From Metapseudomonas boanensis (GTDB taxonomy: Bacteria; Pseudomonadota; Gammaproteobacteria; Pseudomonadales; Pseudomonadaceae), in NCBI RefSeq assembly GCF_018704125.1, contig NZ_JAGTIS010000002.1, positions 558,001 to 622,000 of the forward strand: a DNA stretch of 64,000 nt, given 5' to 3'. The notes beneath the pieces are model-generated. The model was not told where the DNA came from. It worked only from the letters and a program-made list of their open reading frames with translations, and did not search any database. Below are positions 38,523 to 46,237 of the stretch, one piece after another. The position numbers and the translations under genes were made by a program. The first letter of the stretch is position 1. Each line of letters begins with the position of its first letter.

Positions 38523-39018
38523 TCTTAATCAGCTTTGTGCATTGTTACTACTTACTGCCTCTTCCCTCAGCTACGCCGTAGGGCCGTCCACGGTTCATAA
38601 TCTCTGCACTAGTGGAGAAGAGGTAATTTTTAACTGCAGACTAAATGATGCAACCGCCTCATTTTGCTTTAGTGGGAGCAGTAAAATTACAACCTATAGA
38701 TATGGGAACGCAAAAAAATTGGACTTGCTCATGCAGCAGGACGAGGCAAATAAGAGTACTTTTTTTATCAGCAATGCGACATATATCGGGGGAGGAGAAA
38801 CACATGTAAGATTCAATAACAAAAATCACACATATATTATTTTTGACAAAACTATTAGAGAGGATGGCTGGCCAACATTCTCCGCTGGCATCGTAGTGTT
38901 CAAAAGCGGTCACAAGCAAGCTCAGCTTGAATGTACCAATGATGCATCTATCGGTGAACGTGCTTACAAAATTTTAATTCGAGAACAATTCATGAAAATC
39001 GAAGACTCACTAAAATGA
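38515..39018 (+). CDS. Secreted cysteine-containing protein, probable immunity protein 1
   Basis: 167 residues, AT-rich, overlapping the toxin 3' end by 8 bp, so translated with it. A signal peptide (LCALLLLTASSLSYA) predicts a periplasmic location, where the toxin would act. The mature part has paired cysteines (NLCTSGEEVIFNCRL, then ASFCFSG) followed by TYRYG. No family is recognised. Position, coupling and location argue for an immunity protein against the GH19 domain. Confidence 0.75.
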   Translation: MNNLNQLCALLLLTASSLSYAVGPSTVHNLCTSGEEVIFNCRLNDATASFCFSGSSKITTYRYGNAKKLDLLMQQDEANKSTFFISNATYIGGGETHVRFNNKNHTYIIFDKTIREDGWPTFSAGIVVFKSGHKQAQLECTNDASIGERAYKILIREQFMKIEDSLK

Positions 39019-39075
39019 AGCGGAGAGAGTCTATGCGAAAGTTGAGGGCATAACGAAGCCTATTAATGGGGGCAT

Positions 39076-39552
39076 ATGAGATTTTTTGCTCTTCTCTTCT
39101 TTGCCAGTGTTGCGTTTGGAAAGGACGCAGACTTGTGTGACGCAAATGAAATAATGATTGCCTCCTGCTTTTTTGATGAACCTCAGCGCCGAATATTATC
39201 AATTTGCGCTGACAAGGGAGGTGAAGAAATATTTTATAGGTTTGGGAGAAAAGATAAAGTCGAGCTTTCCACTGCCTTCTCAAGAAATAAAAAAATAAGT
39301 AGATGGATCGATCTGGGTACGTACACTACTTACTTCGGATTTAGAGTTGGCAAATATTCATACATATTTGGAATTCCGGAAGAGGCCTATGGCGCCAAGG
39401 CCTTTCTAAAAGTCAAGAAAAATCAAGATGAAATAATGTCCAGGGAATGCACTGAAAATACCTTTGGCGAAAAATTAATGGCAGCCCCGTCAATCAATGA
39501 CGTTGATGATGAAATTATCAGAGATAGTGGATTCATTTTTCCGCCGAGGTGA
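39076..39552 (+). CDS. Secreted cysteine-containing protein, probable immunity protein 2 (paralogue)
   Basis: 158 residues, AT-rich, with GGGGG before the ATG at 39076. A short signal peptide (RFFALLFFASVAFG) precedes a mature part with the same plan as the previous gene: DLCDANEIMIASCFF, then LSICADKG and FYRFG, then a beta-rich region and a late cysteine. It is therefore a divergent paralogue, probably an extra or inherited immunity gene. Confidence 0.7.
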   Translation: MRFFALLFFASVAFGKDADLCDANEIMIASCFFDEPQRRILSICADKGGEEIFYRFGRKDKVELSTAFSRNKKISRWIDLGTYTTYFGFRVGKYSYIFGIPEEAYGAKAFLKVKKNQDEIMSRECTENTFGEKLMAAPSINDVDDEIIRDSGFIFPPR

Positions 39553-39569
39553 TTATTTAATTAACGGCA

Positions 39570-39632
39570 ACGGGCCCTCCACCGGCCGGAGCTGGCGCAA
39601 GCCATCGCCTGCTTGGCGATCTACAGCAAGCC
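39570..39632 (+). pseudogene. Remnant of a toxin linker module
   Basis: Translates as RALHRPELAQAIACLAIYSK, matching PALPVPALAQSIARLAIYSE (residues 587-606 of the toxin at 35775). The DNA is also clearly related and GC-rich amid AT-rich sequence. No flanking toxin domain remains. It is the scar of a former toxin gene ahead of the third immunity-like gene. The stretch 39633-39749 has no other identifiable content. Confidence 0.7.
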
Positions 39633-39749
39633 CCCTTATTCACAGCTCCGCCTACTTAGGCGATACGGTAGCCTTCGGAAGAGCTTTGTCTGATCGAGCA
39701 TCCTGGCCTAACGTTCCGCAAGAAAGATTCTAGAGAAGGATTAATTACT

Positions 39750-40107
39750 ATGAAGGCCGTTATTAGAGCTTCTATTTTATCTCTGCTTATACCAAATTTC
39801 GGTGCGGCGGCTTTTAGCGATATTGAAATAAAACAACTTGACGAAATCAATAAATCTTCCACAACCCAAATGAACGCAGCACACCTCTCATTGAGAAAAG
39901 CCATATCAACTGCGATTGAGGACAACCCAGAAAAAATCCAATTGATTATTGAGCTTGATACAGCATGGCGAGTCATGATTGAAAAAAAAATGCCAGCTTG
40001 AAATTTTTGAATCAGAAGGGACTGACGCAGAGATTGTGCAATACAACAATTGCATGGGGAAACACTATTCAGAAGAAGAGAAATATTTCAATTCTCTTCA
40101 ACCTTAA
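39750..40107 (+). pseudogene. LprI-type (DUF1311) lysozyme-inhibitor-like gene broken at a run of nine A
   Basis: ATG at 39750 with AAGGAT nine bases ahead and a signal-like N-terminus (RASILSLLIPNFGAAAF). The frame ends at 40001 shortly after a nine-A run at 39982-39990. With one A fewer the frame continues KCQLEIFESEG, then NNCMGKHYSEEEKYF, to a TAA at 40105-40107. The joined product has the LprI pattern: LDTAWRVMIEKKC, ...EG..., then a second Cys and a final L. It may be inactivated, phase-variable by slippage, or a sequencing error. LprI proteins bind lysozyme, which suits a neighbour of a GH19 toxin. Confidence 0.7.
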
Positions 40108-40375
40108 AATTGAATTGCACAAAAATATAGCCCTCTCTCAGAGCGGGCTCACATAGGTGTTGTATTACGTATACGGACAGAAAAATGAAAAGGATTATTC
40201 ACACAAGCTATAAATCTATCCGCCGCGCTTTGCAGGCCGGCCACGGCCAGACGGCAATCTGTGCGGCCCATTCAGACTTTTGCAGCACCTGCGTCCCAAT
40301 AGCCCATCATGGGCACCGTTGTGGAAGTGACTACCTGCTGTTCTCTTCCCTACCCCACGTGAAGGCCCTCTAACC
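40108..40375. other. 268-bp gap after the LprI-like gene
   Basis: Composition shifts from AT-rich to GC-rich across it. A weak hairpin AGCCC...GGGCT at 40129-40149 is followed by a T-run only on the minus strand. A short ORF at 40185-40373 lacks a ribosome site and is not accepted. Confidence 0.4.
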
Positions 40376-41641
40376 ATGCCGGTCAGACTGGATCAGATTC
40401 CCGCCCCCGCGCAGCGGCCCGCGCTGCCGCGCGCCTGGCTGTGGTTCGGATTGCTGGTGCTCGGCTTGTTGCTGGGCACGGTCCTGACGCTTTGGCTGGG
40501 CGACGAGACGCTGACTCGGGAGCCTGGGCGCTTCTGGTTGTACGCCCTTGGTATTCCCTTGCTGGCCTGGTGTGGGCTGGGCGTCATCCGAGCCTTTGTA
40601 TTCCTATCTTACGAAGGCTATGCCGTGGGCTGGGATGAGCGGCGGGAGGAGGTTTGGCTACGTGAGATACGTCGAGGCCGGCGCTCCCAGCAAGTCTTGG
40701 GCGTCAGCCTGTATACCGCCCTGTATGACGAGCGGGCGAGGGATGCGCAGGCGCCGCAGGTAGAGGCCTTGCGGGGCGGGAACAGTGCTTTGCAGGTGCA
40801 ACAGGCCTGGCAGGGCAAGGCCCCCGTGCGCCATAGCCGTTTGCCGGCAGGCGATGAAAAGCAGCCCGAGAAGTTACTGCTGCAGTTGCTGACGCAGGTG
40901 TTGGCCGACCTGGCCCAGGCCCTGGCACCGCTACCGGCGGATCGCCCCTTGGCGTTGTTGCTGGAGATGGACAGCGGGCTGTCGGACGATCAGGTGGTTC
41001 AGGCCTGGGAACAAGCCTGGGCCGAGTCCGGCATTCGCCAGCCACTCACGCTGACCACGGGGGCGGGTCTAGCGGCGGTAGACCAGTGGCTGGATCAGCG
41101 TATTCACGACCAGGCGTTGTTGATGGTGGTTGCCTTTCAATTGGCGCCAGAGCAGGTCGAGGGTTCGGCCGAGGCGGCAGTGGGCCTGCTGTTCGGTAAT
41201 CGTCTGACGCAAACGACCCTCGATCCCCTGGCCTACCTGTATCGCCCCGAGCAGGAGCGCGCCGCCTCGACCGAGGATCTGGACTACGCGACGCGCCAGG
41301 CCCTGAGCTGGGCCCAGGCCGAGGCTGGAAGCATCGCGGGGGTCTGGTTGGCGGGCATCGACCACAAGCGCCAGGCGGACCTGAGTACGGTGCTGCACCG
41401 ACTGGCGATGCCGGTACAGCCTGGACGGGGCCATTACAACCTGGATTGGTCCCTGGGTCATGCGGGGCCGGCGACGCCCTGGTTGGCCATTGCCAAGGCG
41501 ATCCAGGCGAACGGCCGACCGCAATTCGTTTTCAGTGGCGAGGGCTCCGCCAAGGATGGCCTGTGGTGTACGGCCATCCGGCCAGTGGCCGCAAAGGACC
41601 TCACTCAGGACCTGATGCCCGACTCGATTGCGGACCGGTGA
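40376..41641 (+). CDS. Unrecognised two-TM protein in the toxin island
   Basis: 421 residues, GC-rich. TM segments at about 23-45 (LWFGLLVLGLLLGTVLTLWL) and 55-79, then a cytoplasmic or periplasmic domain with WDERREEVWLREIRRGRRSQ, ADRPLALLLEMDSGLSDDQV and WLAGIDHKRQADLSTVLHR. I recognise no family. It is the last gene before the right flank of the island. Two-TM proteins of this general shape sit near type VI effector genes in pseudomonads, so an adaptor or accessory role is possible but unproven. Confidence 0.65.
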   Translation: MPVRLDQIPAPAQRPALPRAWLWFGLLVLGLLLGTVLTLWLGDETLTREPGRFWLYALGIPLLAWCGLGVIRAFVFLSYEGYAVGWDERREEVWLREIRRGRRSQQVLGVSLYTALYDERARDAQAPQVEALRGGNSALQVQQAWQGKAPVRHSRLPAGDEKQPEKLLLQLLTQVLADLAQALAPLPADRPLALLLEMDSGLSDDQVVQAWEQAWAESGIRQPLTLTTGAGLAAVDQWLDQRIHDQALLMVVAFQLAPEQVEGSAEAAVGLLFGNRLTQTTLDPLAYLYRPEQERAASTEDLDYATRQALSWAQAEAGSIAGVWLAGIDHKRQADLSTVLHRLAMPVQPGRGHYNLDWSLGHAGPATPWLAIAKAIQANGRPQFVFSGEGSAKDGLWCTAIRPVAAKDLTQDLMPDSIADR

Positions 41642-41661
41642 AGCGTGGTCCAGCCTACGGA

Positions 41662-41713
41662 CTACCTGTCCATGAGCCTCACCCCGCCGCACCAGGCGGG
41701 CAAGACACCGTAG
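41662..41713 (+). pseudogene. Duplicated 3' end of the DUF502 gene (right flank of island)
   Basis: Reads DYLSMSLTPPHQAGKTP and then TAG, against YLSMGLTLPHQAGKP in the intact DUF502 protein; 38 of 43 bases match 35475-35517. The TAG is again the first triplet of a TAGGTTGGCGC repeat. It lies 20 bp after the last island gene and marks the right-hand boundary. Confidence 0.8.
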
Positions 41714-41797
41714 GTTGGCGCTGAGCCTGCGAAGCCCAACATGGCGCGCGCAGCGTGCCCGGCAGCGTTGGGCCTCGCAGGCTCGGCGCCAACCTAC
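41710..41797. repeat. 88-bp extragenic palindrome
   Basis: Arms of about 31 bp: GTAGGTTGGCGCTGAGCCTG... at 41710-41740 and its near-complement ...CAGGCTCGGCGCCAACCTAC ending at 41797. A degenerate relative starts at 35560. Its outer TAG serves as the stop codon of the lrp gene on one side and of the DUF502 remnant on the other. Confidence 0.85.
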
Positions 41798-42261
41798 TCG
41801 ATGTGCAAACTAGTGGTGGATTTGATCTCCGACAGCGCCACGATGGAGTTCACCTCCTGGATGCCCGGCACCAGCGACAGTTTCTCGAAGAAGAAGCGCT
41901 CGTAGGCCTCGATGTCGCGGGTGACGATGCGCAGCATGAAGTCCACCGAGCCCATCAGCACGTGGCACTCCAGCACTTCCGGGAACTGGCGCATGGCTTC
42001 GGCGAACTCGGTGAGATTGGAGCGGCCGTGAGCGTTGAGCTTCACCTGGGCGAATATCTGCGCATTCAGACCAATTTTTCGACGGTCCAGCAGGGTCACC
42101 TGGCGGCGGATCACGCCCTCTTCCTTCAGGCGCTGGATACGCCGCCAGCAGGGCGACTGGGACAGGCCGACGCGCTCAGCGATCTCGGCCGTGGCCAAGC
42201 TGGCGTCCTCCTGCAGCAGTTCGAGAATGCGCTTGTCATAAGCATCCAGGTTGACGGACAT
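41794..42261 (-). CDS. Lrp/AsnC-family transcriptional regulator
   Basis: 155 residues from the ATG at 42261 (an in-frame ATG at 42273 is possible). N-terminal HTH: LDAYDKRILELLQEDASLATAEI, then VGLSQSPCWRRIQRLKEEGVI. The C-terminal RAM/ACT ligand domain contains FPEVLECHVLMGSVDFMLRIV. Probably senses an amino acid and controls the divergent ACT-like gene. Its stop is supplied by the adjacent palindrome. Confidence 0.92.
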   Translation of the reverse strand: MSVNLDAYDKRILELLQEDASLATAEIAERVGLSQSPCWRRIQRLKEEGVIRRQVTLLDRRKIGLNAQIFAQVKLNAHGRSNLTEFAEAMRQFPEVLECHVLMGSVDFMLRIVTRDIEAYERFFFEKLSLVPGIQEVNSIVALSEIKSTTSLHIE

Positions 42262-42387
42262 AAAAATTCCCATCCAAGTGGCTCAAGCGAAAAGTTTATC
42301 CAAAAAATCTTGCAATTACCCTGAATGAGGTAGGAATTCACGGGCGCCGGCTGGAAAACTATCGTCGTCCAATTCAAGGAGCCATCC

Positions 42388-42723
42388 ATGCTCAGCCTCC
42401 AGGAACCCGCCCGCACGCCCAGCCCAGTCCTAGCCAGCCTGCGCGAAGATCACTGGCATCCACGCACTACAACACTCCAGGCGCGCGAAGTGCGATTCAC
42501 TATCCTCGCCGAGTCCGAGCCGGACATCCTTAGCCGCCTGCTGGGTTACTTCGCACAGCTGCAACTGGTACCCCGCTGGCTGGAGGCCACACAACAAGGC
42601 GATACCTTGCGCTTGCAGTTGCTCCAGCAAGGTTTGACGCCCCATCGCGCGGAAGTCATCGCTCAGAAAATGCGCTCCCTGGTGAGCGTGGACGCGGTGA
42701 CCCTGGAGGTGCTTCCGGGCTGA
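42388..42723 (+). CDS. Small ACT-domain-like protein divergent from lrp
   Basis: 111 residues with an IlvM/IlvH-like ACT pattern (VRFTILAESEPDILSRLLGYFAQLQLVP, given in part). No catalytic partner gene is adjacent. Divergent pairing with an Lrp regulator suggests amino-acid-responsive control. Function unknown. Confidence 0.65.
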   Translation: MLSLQEPARTPSPVLASLREDHWHPRTTTLQAREVRFTILAESEPDILSRLLGYFAQLQLVPRWLEATQQGDTLRLQLLQQGLTPHRAEVIAQKMRSLVSVDAVTLEVLPG

Positions 42724-42842
42724 ATGCACCGGACTTTGACCGGGCGCTTAGTCGAGACGCGACGAATCGGGCATGCTTGAACGCTTTGTGGAAGGGGTTG
42801 TTGCTACTATTTCCGACTAAGAAGCATGAATTTGGAGCGTGC

Positions 42843-44627
42843 ATGTCCGCCTTTGCCTCACCTGCCCAGGACCGCTGGCTTGAACTCAATGACCTGCTGC
42901 GCGAACTGGTGGCTCAGGGCCGCGTCGGCCAGGAGCAGGCCGAGCATTGCCTCGCCATCCGCCGCAGTGCGGTGAACAACCAGCAGCATCCCATCGAGTT
43001 CCTGGCCAGCCAGCAGGTCGATGACCTCCAGCGGCCGGGCAAGAAGCTCGACCTGGAAACCCTCAGCCTGTGGCTGGCCGAGCACGCCGGCCAGCCCTAC
43101 TTGCGCATCGATCCGCTGAAGATCGACGTCGCCGCCATCACCCCATTGATGTCCTACGCATTCGCCCAGCGCCACAAGATCCTCGCCGTAGCAGTGGACA
43201 GCGAAGCCGTGACCATCGCCAGCGCACAGCCCTTCGTGCAGAGCTGGGAAAGCAACCTGACCCACGTGCTCAAGCGCCCGATCAGGCGCGTGGTGGCCAA
43301 CCCGGTGGATATCCAGCGTTTTACCGTGGAGTTCTATCGCCTGGCCAAGTCGGTCAGCAGCGCCAACGCGGCGGACCAGAAGATCAGCGGCGTCGGCAAC
43401 TTCGAGCAGTTGCTCAAGCTCGGCTCCAGCACCCAGGAACCGGACGCCAACGACGCCCACATCGTCAATATCGTCGACTGGCTGTTCCAGTACGCCTACC
43501 AGCAGCGCGCCAGCGACATCCACATCGAGCCACGCCGCGAGCAAGGCACGGTGCGCTTTCGCATCGACGGCGTGCTGCATACCGTCTACCAGTTCCCGCC
43601 ACAGGTCACCATGGCGGTGGTCAGTCGCCTGAAGAGCCTCGGGCGTATGAACGTGGCGGAAAAGCGCAAGCCGCAGGACGGTCGGGTGAAGACCAAGACC
43701 CCGGACGGCGGCGAGGTCGAATTGCGCCTTTCCACCCTGCCCACGGCCTTCGGCGAGAAGATGGTGATGCGCATCTTCGACCCCGAGGTGCTGCTGAAAA
43801 GCTTCGATCAGCTGGGATTTTCCCAGGATGACCTGCGCCGCTGGCAGAGCATGACCAACCAGCCCAACGGCATCATCCTGGTCACCGGCCCCACCGGTTC
43901 GGGCAAGACCACGACCCTCTACACCACCCTCAAGCAGCTGGCCACCAGCGAGGTGAACGTTTGCACCATCGAAGATCCCATCGAGATGATCGAGGGCGCC
44001 TTCAACCAGATGCAGGTGCAGCACAACATCGACCTGACCTTCGCCAGCGGCGTGCGCGCGCTGATGCGGCAGGACCCGGACATCATCATGATCGGCGAGA
44101 TCCGCGACCTGGAAACCGCCGAGATGGCCATCCAGGCCGCCCTCACCGGCCACCTGGTGCTCTCCACCCTGCACACCAACGACGCCCCCAGCGCCATCAC
44201 CCGACTGCTGGAGCTGGGCGTGCCTTATTACCTGCTTCGCGCCACCTTGCTCGGGGTCATGGCCCAGCGCCTGGTACGCACCCTCTGCCCGCACTGCAAG
44301 GCGCCCATGGAGCTCAGCGAGGACGACTGGCAGGGTCTGACCAAGCCCTGGAGCGCGCCACGGCCCAACGGTGCCCACCGTGCCGTCGGCTGCCTGGAGT
44401 GCCGCGACACCGGATACCGGGGCCGCGCCGGGGTGTACGAGATCATGCTGCTGTCTGACAACCTGAAGCCGCTGATCACCGCCGATACCGACCTCATCGC
44501 CCTGCGCCGCCAGGCCTTCAAGGACGGCATGCGCAGCCTGCGGTTGTCCGGTGCGCAGAAAGTTGCCCAAGGACTGACTACCATCGAAGAAGTGCTACGG
44601 GTCACACCACAAAGCGAGCAGAAATGA
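42843..44627 (+). CDS. GspE/PilB-family secretion ATPase (orphan)
   Basis: 594 residues from the ATG at 42843; the reading from a TTG at 42777 is less likely. An N-terminal MshEN-like domain precedes the AAA ATPase with Walker A GPTGSGKTTT, Asp box QRASDIHIEPR, Walker B DPDIIMIGEIRDLETA and His box HLVLSTLHTNDA. A four-cysteine zinc motif follows (LCPHC...CLECRDTGYRGR). It powers type II secretion or type IV pilus assembly, but no other such genes are nearby, so the partner system must be elsewhere. Confidence 0.9.
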   Translation: MSAFASPAQDRWLELNDLLRELVAQGRVGQEQAEHCLAIRRSAVNNQQHPIEFLASQQVDDLQRPGKKLDLETLSLWLAEHAGQPYLRIDPLKIDVAAITPLMSYAFAQRHKILAVAVDSEAVTIASAQPFVQSWESNLTHVLKRPIRRVVANPVDIQRFTVEFYRLAKSVSSANAADQKISGVGNFEQLLKLGSSTQEPDANDAHIVNIVDWLFQYAYQQRASDIHIEPRREQGTVRFRIDGVLHTVYQFPPQVTMAVVSRLKSLGRMNVAEKRKPQDGRVKTKTPDGGEVELRLSTLPTAFGEKMVMRIFDPEVLLKSFDQLGFSQDDLRRWQSMTNQPNGIILVTGPTGSGKTTTLYTTLKQLATSEVNVCTIEDPIEMIEGAFNQMQVQHNIDLTFASGVRALMRQDPDIIMIGEIRDLETAEMAIQAALTGHLVLSTLHTNDAPSAITRLLELGVPYYLLRATLLGVMAQRLVRTLCPHCKAPMELSEDDWQGLTKPWSAPRPNGAHRAVGCLECRDTGYRGRAGVYEIMLLSDNLKPLITADTDLIALRRQAFKDGMRSLRLSGAQKVAQGLTTIEEVLRVTPQSEQK

Positions 44628-44654
44628 AATGCTAGGTGGCTATGCAAACACGCC

Positions 44655-44711
44655 GTAGCCCGGGCTTCAGCCCGGGGTAATGCGCACAACCCGGACTGAA
44701 GTCCGAGCTAC
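44655..44711. repeat. Nested extragenic palindrome
   Basis: GTAGCCCGGGCTTCAGCCCG... at 44655 pairs with ...CGGACTGAAGTCCGAGCTAC ending at 44711, and each half is itself a hairpin. It fills the gap between the secretion ATPase and the SPFH gene. A related hairpin is at 30783-30800. Confidence 0.75.
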
Positions 44712-44741
44712 TGGAACAACTTGCCAACACAGGGAAACACC

Positions 44742-45662
44742 ATGGAAATCGGCAGTGTCGTCATCCTGTTCGTCGCCCTTGCAATCGCCATTGTCTTCAT
44801 GGGCTTCAAAGTGGTGCCACAGGGTTTCGAATGGACGGTAGAGCGCTTCGGCCGCTACACCAATACGCTCAAACCGGGGCTGAACATCATCGTGCCAGTG
44901 GTGGACCGCATCGGCCGCAAGATCAACGTCATGGAAAGCGTGCTGGACATCCCCCCGCAGGAGGCCATCAGCGCCGACAACGCCATCGTCACCATCGACG
45001 CGGTGTGCTTCTTCCAGGTGATCAACACCGCCCAGGCCGCCTATGAGGTGAATGACCTGGAGCACGCCATCCGCAACCTGGTGATGACCAACATCCGTAC
45101 CGTGCTCGGCTCGATGGAGCTGGACGCCATGCTCAGCCAGCGCGATGCCATCAACGAGCGCCTGCTGCGCACCGTTGACGAAGCCACCGCGCCCTGGGGC
45201 ATCAAGGTCACCCGCATCGAGATCAAGGACATCACCCCGCCGGCCGACCTGGTAGAGGCCATGGCCAGCCAGATGAAGGCCGAGCGCCTCAAACGCGCCC
45301 AGATCCTCGAGGCCGAGGGTCGCCGGCAGGCGGACATCCTCACCGCCGAGGGTGAGAAGCAGGCGCAGATCCTCAAGGCCGAAGGCGAGCGTACGGCGGC
45401 CTTCCTCGAGGCCGAAGCCCGCGAGCGTGCCGCCCAGGCCGAAGCCGAGGCGACCCGCGTGGTGTCCGACGCCATCGCCAACGGTAACGTGCAGGCAGTG
45501 AACTACTTCGTCGCACAAAAATACGTCGAGGCCCTGGGCAAACTGGCCAGCGCCAACAACAGCAAGGTAGTCCTGATGCCGCTGGAAGCCAGCCAAGTGA
45601 TCGGCGCCGTCGGCGGCATCGGCGAAATCGTTCGCGCCACCTTCGACAGCAAGCAGGCCTGA
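44742..45662 (+). CDS. SPFH/stomatin-like membrane protein (QmcA family)
   Basis: 306 residues from the ATG at 44742 (AGGGA upstream). One N-terminal TM ([20 protein letters not shown]), then an SPFH domain ([22 protein letters not shown], in part) and a long helical region rich in Ala/Glu ([20 protein letters not shown], in part). It organises membrane microdomains with the NfeD protein encoded 3 bp downstream. Confidence 0.92.
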   Translation: MEIGSVVILFVALAIAIVFMGFKVVPQGFEWTVERFGRYTNTLKPGLNIIVPVVDRIGRKINVMESVLDIPPQEAISADNAIVTIDAVCFFQVINTAQAAYEVNDLEHAIRNLVMTNIRTVLGSMELDAMLSQRDAINERLLRTVDEATAPWGIKVTRIEIKDITPPADLVEAMASQMKAERLKRAQILEAEGRRQADILTAEGEKQAQILKAEGERTAAFLEAEARERAAQAEAEATRVVSDAIANGNVQAVNYFVAQKYVEALGKLASANNSKVVLMPLEASQVIGAVGGIGEIVRATFDSKQA

Positions 45663-45665
45663 GAA

Positions 45666-46112
45666 ATGTTCGACTACATCCAGCACCTCACCTACTGGGA
45701 CTGGCTGGCCCTCGGCACCCTGCTATTGATCCTGGAAGTCTTCGGCGCTGGCGGTTACCTACTGTGGATCGGCGTCGCAGCCGCCTGCGTTGGCGCCATT
45801 ACGTTCGTCATGCCGGAATTGCACTGGGCCATCCAGTCCGTCCTGTTCGGCGTGCTGTCCATCCTCACCGCTGTTTTCTGGTGGCGCCGCCAGCGCAGCT
45901 CCGCCAAGCCCTCCGAACAGCCTGGCCTGAACCAGCGCGGCCAGGAATTCATCGGCCGCCAGTTCGCCTTGCATGAAGCCATCCACGGCGGCCGTGGCAA
46001 GATCCGCGCGGGCGACTCGGTCTGGCTGGTCAGCGGCCCGGACCTGCCAGCAGGCAGCCAGGTTCGGGTGGTCGGCCAGGATGGCGTGCTGCTGAAGGTG
46101 GAGCCAATCTGA
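45666..46112 (+). CDS. NfeD-family membrane protein
   Basis: 148 residues with three hydrophobic segments (WLALGTLLLILEVFGAGGYL, then ATFVMPEL-type loop and SVLFGVLSILTAVFWW) and a C-terminal OB-fold (GKIRAGDSVWLVSGPDLPAG). Short NfeD lacking the protease domain, paired with the SPFH gene just upstream, as is usual. Confidence 0.9.
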   Translation: MFDYIQHLTYWDWLALGTLLLILEVFGAGGYLLWIGVAAACVGAITFVMPELHWAIQSVLFGVLSILTAVFWWRRQRSSAKPSEQPGLNQRGQEFIGRQFALHEAIHGGRGKIRAGDSVWLVSGPDLPAGSQVRVVGQDGVLLKVEPI

Positions 46113-46237
46113 GTTCGGTGCCTTCGATCGCGATCGGATTGAAGATGGGCAGCGTATTGGCGTAACGGTTTGACAGCTTCCGGCAGCATCATCGAAGCTG
46201 CCCAACCTTGAAGCGCGCCAGCACGGCGGATGTCTGC

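Noticed and set aside
40185-40373. 62-codon ORF before the two-TM gene
   Set aside because: No ribosome site and no coherent protein features.
35775-41641. Complete type VI secretion locus around the toxin
   Set aside because: No VgrG, PAAR, Hcp or T6SS core gene is present; only a candidate effector with immunity genes can be supported.
42858-44570. 570-codon open frame on the minus strand
   Set aside because: Antisense of the GspE-type ATPase, which has complete motifs.
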